Assembly: GCF_028453695.1 (NCBI RefSeq)
Contig: NC_135778.1
Location: 3,916,166-3,980,165 of the forward strand
Length of the DNA stretch: 64,000 bases
DNA from: Augochlora pura
Taxonomy: Eukaryota; Arthropoda; Insecta; Hymenoptera; Halictidae
Direction: 5' to 3'
Below, piece after piece: positions 1 to 11,964 of the stretch. The notes under the pieces are model-generated. The model worked only from the letters and a program-made list of their open reading frames with translations, was not told where the DNA came from and made no database searches. The first letter of the stretch is position 1, and each line of letters opens with the position of its first letter. Position numbers and translations under genes: made by a program.

Positions 1-1120
1 ACCTGGATCTTGCACTTATTAGTTGTTTACTCTAGTCAGCACGGTGTAGAATACAGGAACTTCGTTCAGAAGAAATTTTCATTTCAATTTGAATTCTCGA
101 AGCTAGGTTTCATATGCGAAATTTAACGACGCGGTGGTCGAGTACTTTTGTAAGCAATTTTCCGCGACAGGGTTGACTTTAATTTCAATTTTATTTGATG
201 CGTCGCGGAATCGAGAGTACTGTTTTCTAAAATTTTACAGATTCAGATTTTTGGAACGCCATCATCTGTTATTTTAATCGATGCACGAATCACAGGACCA
301 GAAGAAATTGCTGATCGGAGTCTTATTGATACATAAGAAACAGTTTTAAATTAACAATAAATGAAATTAATAACGGGAACGATTTTAGGTAAATGGGCAC
401 AGTTGAAATTTGTTAATTTTTTAACACTAAGCGTACCAAGTAATAAAATTTATTGCGTGCGATGCCTCGTCAGAGTTATAAGTTTCAATATATTTAGATT
501 CATACTGTTTTATTATTAATGAAAGTTTTTGCGATTTTTTATAATCCTTATAATCTTTATAATCTTTTTAATTTTTATAATTGCGAATTTGATACGGACC
601 ATTTGACCGTAGCAGATTCAATGTTAATGAGAACTTATTACTCGACACCTATTAACGTCTGAAAGTGGTGGATATGTCATTATCATGATCGCTGAATTAA
701 GTATCATTACCACGTGGACCACCGGCAGCGGCCAGGTAATTTATGAACAAACAGTGTTGACAGCACTATAATCAGAAACTCGTAAATGTCCGCTGAAATG
801 CTTAGATATCTAAATTTTTCAGGCGATGCGATCTTCCAGATAGGGGATAACACATAAATGAGAGGAGACCAAGAAAACAACTGGTTTTCGAGTTATTATT
901 TATCTCGCGTAATTACTGCGGCTATTATTAAATTCCGAGCTGCATTATTTATATTATATTCATAGAAATATCTTCTGCAAAGCATTGTAGTATTTATCAA
1001 GTGGATTTTCACTTAGCTTAAAATATTTTTATTCGAATGAAAATGTGTATGATAAACAATGTTGCAAACAGTGCGTCAGACGTTACGAGATATTTTCTAA
1101 GCACTGGAAATATATTTTTT

Positions 1121-1270
1121 AAATACTTGAGATATTTTCTAAATATTTGAGATATTTTCTAAATATTTGAGTTATTTTCTAAATATTCGAGACATTTTCT
1201 AAATATTTGAGTTATTTTCTAAATATTTGAGTTATTTTCTAAATATTCGAGACATTTTCTAAATATTCGC
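1121..1270. repeat. 20-bp tandem repeat array
   Basis: About 7.5 copies of a 20-bp unit of the type AAATATTTGAGTTATTTTCT, beginning at 1121. Variants (GAG/GTT/GAC at the centre, TTTGA or TTCGA) recur in a 60-bp higher-order pattern: 1141-1200 and 1201-1260 are nearly identical. Confidence 0.9.
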
Positions 1271-4200
1271 TGTTAATACTAAATGCTACCCGCGGACTCG
1301 CACTTCGATCATGTTCTAGAAGCCCATCGGTATGTTTATATTATTCCTTAACGTAACCTGCATCGGAAAGTATCGTTGGCCAATGGCAGTGCCATTAATA
1401 TGATTAGTAGACGATTAGTATTATTAGTAACAGTTCCATTGCGACGAATCCGAGCGTCCTTGCACCCTCGGCCTGCTCGTAGCGAGTCGAATGATCGAAA
1501 GTTGTTCATGCTTTATGTATGCCGCGCCTCTGGGGCATATACGATCACATGTATTACCCAATAGAAAGTGAATCGTTCGTATGATTCGCGGCAACTTGTA
1601 ATCCACAGACATCATTAATGGAGTCATGACCAGACCAGACAATGCTCGACGTAGCACAGAAGTTTCGATTGTTCTGCGTTATTGATCCATTAATTCGTTG
1701 CGGGAATCGGGACGCTAATCGCTTGGAATTTTACAACTACTATAATCTTCACAATTTCTACTATACTCGGAATTCTAATCATTCTTTCGCGTTATACACT
1801 TCTTTATTTTTATAATATTCTAGTGTTGAATATATTTGACAATATTCGAGTCGAATCTCGTTTTCCAAGCGTGGATTTCTTAGCAACGATGGAGTCACGT
1901 GGGTGCATCCGATCGGTAGAATTTTCGCTATCTATAGTTCGACATTTTAATCGAACAATTGATGTGAATTAAAAAATCAACGTATTTATAATTCCCGAAA
2001 ATTATGAATTCGTTCTGATGCGTGCAGCGAGGTATAAAGATCGCGAAGGAGAAACAACAGAATGCGAATTAGATGATAAAGATTCAATAAAAGTGAGAAA
2101 CATCGATGGGTTAGTGAAAGGGTTTGAAACTATGGTGAACTAATTGGAGACGATCAAACGACAGTCGCGATTTTCGCACGCTTTCTCGGTCGATGCTTCC
2201 TTCTATTTTATCGCTGCAAGGTGTGACCAGAAATCGTCTGGATGCTTCCGTCGAAAGTCGGTGATTACCATGTCGTCTTTTAAAATGATTGGCCATTTTT
2301 TGGACGTCCGTGCAGAACGCGAGAAGCTGAATAAAAAAGGTGCCGCGACATGATTCGCGTTTAACGCGGCGATGCCACTTTCACGGCGAGCACATCGTTG
2401 AACTCTTCCTCTGTCAATCCATTTTTTTGCCTCGCCGCGGATCTCTCCTTTATTCCATCAGCTTGTTCAGCTTTTCTCGAACTTCCTTCGTTCGTCGACG
2501 CGAAAATATAATTTTGTACAATTTGCAATTAGGAGCATGGTGGTTAGAGCTGAACATTAGAGCGTTTGAAAGTTCGGGTTTGAATCATTCGGCCACTATC
2601 TGCAAGAAAAACGTAACTTGTAAAAAAATGTTAGTTGTGGAAAACAATGCCTGTCTTCAAGATTGGAGAGTCCCCTTTCTAATGATTCATTAAACGTCGA
2701 TCTATGATTCTTCTTGATCACTCTAATGAGGTTTGAATAAAAGGTGTTTTTTATATATAAATTTTTTATTAATTATATAAATTATAATATATAATTATAT
2801 GAATTATATTATATAAATTTTAGAGTAACGTGAGGTGAACCTGTTCCTCGCTCCTGTTCGATAAAGCGAGTTAAAAAGAAATCGTGGACCAATTTCTGTA
2901 AGGATATCGTAAAGGGGAAGCTTCGATCTTGAAATTCGTGGTCGATTGATTCGCGAAGAAAATTTTTTAATGGTTCTGGAAATATTTTCTTTTGTAACAT
3001 TTTTGAGTATACCTATATATCTTTAGTATACGTCTTATACCGTTTACTATGAATTGCAACGATCAAGTTCCAGAACTTACAACAGTTCTAATATCCCTCC
3101 GAAATTACAAGCTAAATTACAAGCTAAATTACAAATGAACAATTGCACTATCTCGATCGCGGCGTTCCGAGACCGTCCAAGAATCGGAAACATCCTAATT
3201 TCTAGAAGATCACCGGTTTCAAAGTAGCTCACGTCTCGATAAGAAAAATATCGAAACCGCAACTTTGATTTCAGTGCACAGCAGGCGAAGTTAGGCGTCG
3301 CCGCGGCCAGACGAAGGGTATAGCATCGATGGAGAAGTGTTACGTGAGCCGCCAAGCGAATAACAGACTATTTGCTTTTGCGCGGGGTACGTAACATGGA
3401 ATCATCTGTAACGTGAATGAAACATGCAGGTCAATGTGTCGGATAATGACGGCCTCGGAAGACCGTCTATTAGAAACGTAATTTCACCTAGATAACGCGC
3501 ATCGCTGGCCGCGGATCGAAACAATTTTCACTTTCGAATTGGGACCGAACGCATCTCTCGGCCGTCGTGTTACGCGTCGCCCTGAATCGCCCGGCTCTCG
3601 TTTCTCATGCTCCGCGTGCAATTAATTTTTTTGCGCCGATATTACGCTCTACGCCTATTACGCGCGATGCCTGCGCAACAGCCAATGAACTTCAACCGTA
3701 GACCATGAAATTCAGATCGCCAACCGGTTCGTTTGTATTTCGCTTATTATAAAGTACGAATCGCCGCGAAAGAAAGTTTCAATTTCTTTCATTGCCTATT
3801 ATTTAATGCAGTGTTTTTAATGGGAAATTTACGAATCTCGGCTAAAAATTGTCTATTGTTCTTCTGGTATTAAATAGGTTGCTAAGTAGTTCTATGATGA
3901 ACAAATTATAAATAATTTGATTTGGAGACGATTCAATTTTTAATAAAATTTTTTAGCGATATGTTACCCATAACTTTCATTTAATTTAGTTCAATGCCGT
4001 TAACACGTTAAAATTTTGTTCTTACGAGAGATCATAAGAACTGTTCGTGCATTCCTTTACTTTCCCCTATCGATTTCCTATATTCCGAAACAAATGAAAT
4101 ATTTTACGTTGCTAGCATTAAACAGCGACAACTACACCGATTTAATGATCCTGTTTAACGAATAATAAAAGCTCGCGTTCGATTGCGTCGAGCAACAACG

Positions 4201-7139
4201 TGCGACGCGCTTCGTCGAACCTAAAAACGTCTCGGACGCCTTTCGCAAGATTTCGCGGCGTGTAAACACTCGATCGGGCTGTCAGGCTCGATCAGAATTT
4301 CTAGATCGAGCCCATTAATCGTCGGACATACCCGTGACATCGTGGTCGAACACGAAGATTTCACCGGTCGCGCGGGACCGTCGTTGATCGCGGGGCCCGG
4401 GAGTTTCACTTTCGAATTAGAGTCGTCTCGAACGCATCGTCCGCGGACGGACGGAGACCGAGCGCGGCTCTCTAACTATGCGAAGAGTTACCGGAAGCGG
4501 CGGCGACTTCCTTGCCGGCGAGGCGTCTTCAAAAAATTCGCTCGAGACGGACAGCAGAAAATGATCGGCGAGCGGAAAATTTGCGGGAACCCGCGCGCGA
4601 CCCGTGTCGGCGACGGCCACGGGGTTATATAAGTAATCCGCGGATTTATAATCCTCCGCGGGACACGAGAAAAAAAGCGTTTGCGCATCCGGTTGCAAAT
4701 CACGCGAGCTTATGCATTATTAATAACCGTTTCCAGAGAAAGCCGATCTTTTGTCTTCGGGGGTTACATTACCGTTTTCCAGAAATGGCAAATTCGTTTC
4801 TGACGGCAAAACCCGGGAAAGTGATGTACGGTCATTTTTCGAAGACTCTTTGTCTAGCATTGCCTGTTTAGTTTGGGCGGCATTTTCTCGCCATTCTCAA
4901 GGTATTAAATCACTTTGTAAGCACAGTGATATTTTTTCAAATTACTAGAATGTATGCACTGAATGTTCCATTAAGCTTTATTAAGGTAGTAAGGAAGTAT
5001 CGGTAATAGACAAATTAGATCATATTTAATTATCTTATTTAATTTAAAATGAATAGCACGTAGCTATTTCATTAATTCAAAAAAGTAAATATTTAATAAT
5101 ATAAAACAGTTACCTAGCACTTCAAGCGAAGATCGTAATTCATAAATGCCTTTCATGTTATTGAATATCAAGATCAACGGATCAATACATCGGAACGTTG
5201 AATAACTCGTTCAGCGGATTTGAGCTGCAGTAAATCAGAATTAGAAATCGGTTATGGTAAGTGCTTGATGAAAAATTCGATTATGTACGATGGGGGCTTC
5301 GCGCGCCCGCTCAGAGAACCTCGTGCACCGCTGCACGAGCGTCTTTTAATTGGCTCGATCATGCGCCGGCATCGAAAAGTAGTTTCACTCTCGACCCAAA
5401 AGATTCGTCTCCGATGCATCTTCCACAGCTCTCTACTCATTCGTTATAGCGGAAGCGTGTCCGTGCGCTCGCTCGTTTACAAGTCGAGAACCCCATTGCT
5501 CGTGCATCGGTCTCCTCCTTGTTCCATCCTTGTCGCTGAAGGATGCACACGTACAGGGTGTTCAACTTATACTCGAGACGACTCTCCATCGAATAGCACC
5601 ATAGAGTACCAGCTAAACAAAATTGAAACGTTCATAATCATTTGATAAAATATAATAATTGAATTCTTTTCTTCTACGTCCATTAAAATGTTTTCTGACA
5701 CGTCTAGGAAATGTTTAATATACTATTTGAAGGCTAACAGAAAAGAACCACGTTAACAATAAAAAATGTACGAAACAACAGGAAATGTAATAATGCAAAG
5801 AAACGAGATTCAGCAAAATTTTTATAAATCGATTTTAAGTCTTCTCTGATGACCTTTGCGACCAAGGACCGTTCGTTTACTTGTAAACGGTGTTGTAAAC
5901 TCGAGGCATAATAATTGCATCCATTTAAGCGCATCTATAATTAAATCGTCGAGATCGCCTCGAAAGTTGACGCTTTTATACCGAGGCGATTAAATTTCTA
6001 GGAAGTAACATGGAAATTGGTGTAGCACGAAAATATCCATGGTCTTTTCAAGGTCATCCCGAGATGCTACGTCCTACATCGACGAATTTATTTCGTGGCG
6101 AGCACGGTCGTCCGGCAGGATCTCTTTGCTCGCGACTTTCACGCGCGAACGAAAATTATGGAGATGTTCGGAGCGCATCGTTTAACCGGGACACCCTGTG
6201 CACACGATGTTGCCGCGGCCGTGACTTTCCCGTGGAGGAAGTATACGCGCGATGCAGCCGAGGAACCAGGAAAGAGGCGAGTCGCCGCGGCGGGGGAAAG
6301 AGCGTTCCTGATCTCGATGACCTCGAGAGGATGCAAGGAGATTCCTTCCGGCTTGGCCCGTTACCTTTCGGCTCGTAGAAGAAATTTCGAAATTGCTTGG
6401 ATCAAAATATTTTAATGAAATTTTTATACGGGTCCGTCCTTTATTCTTAAATTGATGGAACTTTTACCGGCGAGAGACGGAGTTTCTCTGAGCCACGGAT
6501 TTTTCTAAATTCGATCGCGCGAACGGCGGTGCCGAGGGAACGTCTCTCTTTGCAAATGCCTCGACGTTTCGCTAATGCACGATACGCTGTATAAATAATC
6601 CTTATCTCGATGTTAAATAAATGTAAAATTCGTTTTTTTTCGACGGTGACACTTCGTAATTATCATATCCGTGTTCGACGCGGCCGCCGTGGCGATGTTT
6701 ACGAGAACGTGGAATCCATCGTAGAGCGATACGTTATCCGGTACGGTCGATGAAATTTTTCGTTACCGTGGGAGGAGAAGCGAACCGATCGCTTCCTGTC
6801 CGCGACGCGCGCAGGCGGTACGAAATGTCAAGGGGCAAGGTAGAAATTCTCGTTCCATCGAGCCGGAAAATTTATGCCCGCCAATGAATTATGTCTCTTG
6901 TAGCGGGTACTTAAGTCTAATAAATATGCTTTTGACACCTTCTTAATTAACGAGATTTCTACGGCGATACCGGTGTTACGCTTCAATTAAGCCGATCGGC
7001 AGTCTGTGCCAACAAATGGAACTGATGTCGCGTCTCAATCGGATCGGTGTAAAATATACGGTATTTAACCAGTTGGCTGTTTTGGACGTGTATACTCGTG
7101 CAAGGAAGAATGAATTGAGGAAGTGTATTACAGTCTTCA

Positions 7140-7529
7140 TTAAATTATATATTTTACATTCTTCTTTAACACGTTGAATGCCACGGGGGTCACCGGTGAC
7201 CGGCACTGAACTTGGCAGTGACGCTATGGGGGCCACCGGTGACCGGCGCGCTCAGATTGATGAAAATATATATAATTTAAACAAATAACAATACTTATAA
7301 TTTTTTTATTATTATCATCGTTGACGTAGTGGTGTGAGGAAATGAATGCCTTATAAAACATCTGAAAATAGTTCTATTTATACATGAAATATAGTTTTAT
7401 TATGTGACATTATATGTATCGCATAATAGAAAATTCATCGTGGCGCCACGGACAATTCCTGTAAAATGGGCGTGGCATTCAACGTGTTAAATTATATATT
7501 TTACATTCTTCTTTAAATTATATATTTTA
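7140..7529. repeat. 26-bp AT-rich tandem repeat split by a MITE
   Basis: The 30-bp sequence at 7140-7169 recurs at 7487-7516 and partly again at 7513-7529, giving a period of 26 bp. A TTAA-flanked element interrupts the array exactly at the TTAA junction, so the array is older than the insertion. Confidence 0.8.
7170..7486. mobile_element. piggyBac-like MITE, family 1
   Basis: A 317-bp element with terminal inverted repeats CACGTTGAATGCCACG (left) and its complement (right), flanked by TTAA at 7166-7169 and 7487-7490. It has no transposase frame. TTAA target duplication is characteristic of piggyBac-type transposition. The left end carries two copies of the palindrome CCGGTCACC/GGTGACCGG type. 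Confidence 0.8.
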
Positions 7530-9654
7530 TAAAAACATTGTATTTAATTAAAATGTGACGAAAATCGGTCATGTACAGTTAATTACAGTAACTCGGACAC
7601 TTTTTTACCTGGCTGAGTAATAGATTAATTTTTCACAGTGTTAATAGAGTTAGTTTATGCTCCCAGAAGTAATCTAAATAGAACGGTGAAACTGATACAT
7701 TTGTAATCGAGAATCACAGATAGTATCCGTCATTTTGCTCCCGCGGCGCACTAAAATTCGCAGAACAATCGCCGACTGAAAATTAGCCGTGGGGGGCGAG
7801 CTAAAACAGCAGATATCCCACAGCGATTTGAATAACGTTTCCTGCTCAGTGAGAACACTCCTAGCATTCATAGAGTCGTTACAATGTGAGAAAGTTGATG
7901 CTTGCACACCTGGGGACGGCGATTAGTGCATTCTAACATTCTCCGGCGTGAACTTTGACAATTTCGTTTTTCCGGCCGACGCGTCGCCTTTCTTTGTTCA
8001 CTTTTTCTTGTTTTTTTTTCCGTCGGATGCCCGAGATCCGCGAGATTGTCCTTCCGCGATCCTTCGAAACGGCTTCCGTTTCCAGGACCATGCAAATGTC
8101 GCGCGCGCGCGCGCAGGGATCATTGTGTTCACGGTGGCCACGTAATCGCGTGCCAAGAATTCGAAGCGGACCTGTGCAAGCTGGTGCCGCGTACCCGAAG
8201 AAAATCCAAGCGATTCGCTTTCAAACGCGAATGTGACAATTAATTGTTAACACTTTCTAACCGGGGGAGGAGGATGTTGGCTCCGGTCTTTTTTCGGAGC
8301 GTGTTACAATGGTTCGGTTACGTAATTGACCGCACACGCCGAGCTTCGTGACGCGTGTGCACGGTGTTCGTAAATAGAACGCATGATACGGTATTGTTCG
8401 AACGAATCGTTGATTTATTTTCGATGCAAGAAGCACTTTGGCCGGTGAGATATATGTTTAGAAAATTACTGTAGCTCAGAGACAAATTATGTATTTTCTA
8501 ATTTGATTCAATTCTCGCGTGTTACGTCTGCTCCATAAACGATCCGTATCCCCTGACGTAGATCGTATCAAACGTTTACGATCGCGACAGGCTCAAGCGC
8601 ATCTCCGGCAAGCGTTGAAAGTGAAAGTTATCTATAATATATGAGATCTGACAGCAAGAAGCGTCTTAACAGTTATCCAATTGTGTACGCTCCTTCCAAT
8701 TAACTAGAATGACTTCGAGAATCCTAAGTAAATGCTGCTACTGTCTTCCAAGTTTCTCTATTTTTTTAGCGAACTTCTACGCATATACCGGGTGTCATCA
8801 ACGTTCAACGTCAAATTCTGTGCGCCTTGATAATCTGAAACTTGCTACAATAACATTACAATTTTCAATTGAAAGACTAAATTTGTTATTCCAGTGTAAT
8901 TAATGCTTTAGATGAAATACTTCTAAATGTATTAAAAATACTATTCTCTAAACACAGAAAAAGTGGAAAGAGAAAATCGTGATGAGACGCACGGTTCGTT
9001 TTTCGTCCAGCAAAATTGACCCAAAGAAATTTTCAAAGTCGCAGCCTTCGAAATCGTCGATTGCACCATCCGCGGAATGACGTTCGTCGTTCTTTTTCTT
9101 TTTTTGCATCAAAGCCACGAATTCCAGAGACGAACGGGAGAAATGCCTTTCACCGACGCGCCCACTTATTAATAGCGAGCAGTCCGTACTGTTTCCAGAA
9201 GCAGGAGGCGTATCGAACCGTAATGGAATGACGAGATGAAGACCGAAGTCCAGAGCGAGGCTGTTACATCAATTGCCTCCTTGTGCTCGTTACTTTCACT
9301 TGAACTCCGAAACCGAACGGATGGGTTCCGTGCCTCGGGACACACACACCGGCGCGCGCACGCGCGTGTACGCGCATCCAAACGGACGTCGCATGCCGAA
9401 ACGAATTCGGTATAATGAACGAAAACACGGCGGACACGTTAATTGAACGCTAAACAGCTCCTCTTGCTTGTGTAACGAACGTTCGATGGCCGATCGCCGA
9501 TGTGGCACAACAATTACGTCTACGCACGCCAAGGCACGTTCCCGCGAATCGTGATCCTCGATTAATCACCGATTAACGGGTTATTTCGGACTAGGTTCCC
9601 GAATATCGACGCCGATCTGGCGAAATGTTGCGGTAGGGACGAATTAGTATTATA

Positions 9655-9880
9655 TTGGGTCGTTCGGGAAGTAATTTCGTTTTTCCCAAGAAAAGACTTA
9701 ATTTTTTCACAGCCAACTTCACGCTTAAGCTGCATAATCATTATATAATTGGACAACTGATGTAGTAAGTCTTGTTTGCTAAAAATTTTGTTCGATTCTT
9801 TGCAATAGTTTTTGTTTAGTAATCTATTGTGTTTCATTTCCACCAAGAAAAAAAACGAAACTACTTTCCGAACGACCTAA
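9655..9880. mobile_element. mariner-like non-autonomous element
   Basis: The left end begins TTGGGTCGTTCGGGAAGTAA and the right end is its near-perfect inverted complement, with about 28 bp of inverted repeat. A TA dinucleotide lies on each side (9653-9654, 9881-9882), as expected of Tc1/mariner target duplication. At 226 bp it is too small to code a transposase, and its open frames show no DDE motif. Confidence 0.75.
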
Positions 9881-10522
9881 TAGTTGATCTTTCTGGTACT
9901 TTAGACTTCTAACATGGAAATGATCAATTTCTATACGAATCTTTAGATTTAAAGCTTCATTTCTCATTGAATGCATTAATCATTTCTAACAGAAGAAAAT
10001 GATAAGATTTATAGCAGAAATTATGAGTCATTTTGGAAAGTGTTAAACAGTCGGAGCCGCGTCTCTTTTCGTACAGATTAATTTTTCTTACAGTCAACAT
10101 TCTTTAGTCTTGAGAACGCTTGTACGGAAGATAGGAAAAGAATTTTTTTTAGAAAAATTAATTGCATAGATAAATGTACGTGCACTATGGATAGTGCTAC
10201 GTTTAATTGTGAAGAGGAATCTAACGTTTTCGAGGAGGGATCGTTGGACAGCTTTAATGTCGTAAAATGTGCGATAGACGTGACGAGTTTCTCCCGGATT
10301 GTGTTATTTTCAGTCATCACTTCCGAGAAGCGAACGTCTCGCGTGTTTTCTGTATCAAAGACTTTCGCGGAAGTTGCCGGGCGAAAGCGACAAAAGCTCA
10401 ATGTCGCGGCAGGTGCGAATTAAACGTCTTTCGGTTATCTTCTCGTTGGAACCCTGTTCTATATGCCAGTAGAAATAATTTTACAAACGAAGCAAATATA
10501 GAAGGATTGTTTACGTAATCAG

Positions 10523-10743
10523 CTAACCCGTCAATTTGACGGGCTCCGTAGAGATAGGTATACCACATAAAAATTTCCAAATTTAGGATGCTTAAGAAAA
10601 TAATAATTGTGTGTATAAACTCTCTTAATGAAATTATAAATTTACGGCGCAAAATAGTTTAGATTAATGCTATGGTTTTTTGCGTGTTTCATTTCAAAGT
10701 TTGAAATCCGTCAAATTGACGGGTCCCGTAAACCTAGTGTTAA
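10523..10743. mobile_element. Palindrome-ended TTAA element
   Basis: A perfect 17-bp palindrome (CCCGTCAATTTGACGGG, 10527-10543) is followed about 170 bp later by a second near-identical palindrome (10708-10723). Each is followed by CCGTA. The right side ends at TTAA (10740-10743). The left TTAA boundary is not clear. It is probably a degraded MITE. Confidence 0.5.
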
Positions 10744-11350
10744 CGACCGTATCGAACATAACTACAGGATCGGAAACACAGGAATCTCGTCGTAGATAAT
10801 ATTTCTAATTATATTTCAGGGAAGATTAGGGAGCGATACGGATTCACGGCGACGTTAATTGGTGAAAATCGTGGAAAGGTGTTAATCGCCGTTGGACGTC
10901 GGCTCGCGGTACGATTAGGTAACGCGATAACGTTTGTTTATATGGTCATGCGAACGTGCGTGAACAGGCGTACGTGTTCTTCGACGAGATCGCCCCCGGG
11001 GCGCCTTTCACTTGCTCGAAATTACGCGCGGGGCAAGAAGTTTCTGGCGGTCGAAGAAAAAAACGTCTTTGTACAGGGAAGAATTGCCGGTTGGCTTGTA
11101 TTCACGCGAACGCGGAATCTCGAGGAACCGGAACGGAGCCTGGAAGCAACTTCTTTTTCTGCATAAATGCCCCCTTCGTTTTCGGCCCGTCAATTTCTTT
11201 CAGCGACGCCAGTAATTTTCTCGATACAAGCATCAAACTAATTAATTCCACTTGAATGTAATTTCACTGTCAATTCGTGATATTAATTACGACAACTCCC
11301 GTTCCTTACGATCGTCCTGGAAGATTGTTATTTCGCGTGGGCATCAGAAG

Positions 11351-11396
11351 TCTAGCGGCGCGCGCAGTCGTCTAGCGGCGCGCGCAGTCGTCTGCG
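11351..11396. repeat. 20-bp GC-rich tandem duplication
   Basis: TCTAGCGGCGCGCGCAGTCG occurs twice in direct succession (11351-11370 and 11371-11390), followed by the start of a third copy. Confidence 0.85.
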
Positions 11397-11801
11397 ACGA
11401 TTTGGCGTAACTCCAAAAACGAAGCGCGTCCGGCGTTAATCCGAACGATAATCTCGTAATTGACGTACCGCCTCCGTTTTACGATCACGAGTCGTCCGAC
11501 TATAACAGGTGTTAGTTTTTATGGTAGAAAGCAGAATACCAGGCCCATTCGTGATGCAAGAGGGAGCCCTGCGGTCTCGAGAGATCGGTATCGGGCGTAG
11601 AATAGACGAGATAAAACTTTCTTTTGTACACCCGCTTGCTTCACGAGATTTTTGCGTCGCGCGTTCTCGAGATAGGGGCAAACGGCGGGTCGTAAAGAGA
11701 TCGCGGTGAAATTTTGCAGTCGGGCTCCGAGTAAATTGTCCGCAGCTCCCTATCGCCGTATATACCAAATACAAATCCGGTTGAATATCAGGATCAATGT
11801 A

Positions 11802-11901
11802 NNNNNNNNNNNNNNNNNNNNNNNNNNNNNNNNNNNNNNNNNNNNNNNNNNNNNNNNNNNNNNNNNNNNNNNNNNNNNNNNNNNNNNNNNNNNNNNNNNN
11901 N
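11802..11901. other. Assembly gap (100 N)
   Basis: Exactly 100 N characters, the usual placeholder for a gap of unknown length. It lies 63 bp upstream of the signal-peptide exon of the next gene, so the initiating exon of that gene may be in the missing sequence. Confidence 0.98.
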
Positions 11902-11964
11902 GCCGCTTGTCCCTCGTTTGTTGATAAAACTCTGTAACGTTCGCGGTGGTTCCACTGTTCACAG

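Larger units (their letters stand above)
1..11801. other. No supportable gene; repeats and MITEs
   Basis: I find no exon chain, conserved protein motif or RNA gene here. Open frames are short, on both strands, and lack recognisable domains. Composition alternates between AT-rich stretches and CpG-rich islands (for example around 4.2-4.7, 6.0-6.4 and 10.9-11.2 kb). The repeats and small transposons are listed separately. Long introns or 5' exons of genes outside the window, or upstream exons of the gene at 11.9 kb, could lie here unseen. Confidence 0.6.

Noticed and set aside
1121..1270. CRISPR-like array
   Set aside because: Units are contiguous with no unique spacers, and the organism is an animal.
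5220..5645. 141-codon plus-strand frame
   Set aside because: No ATG-context, domain, repeat or splice support, and overlapping open frames on both strands are of similar length. Treated as chance.
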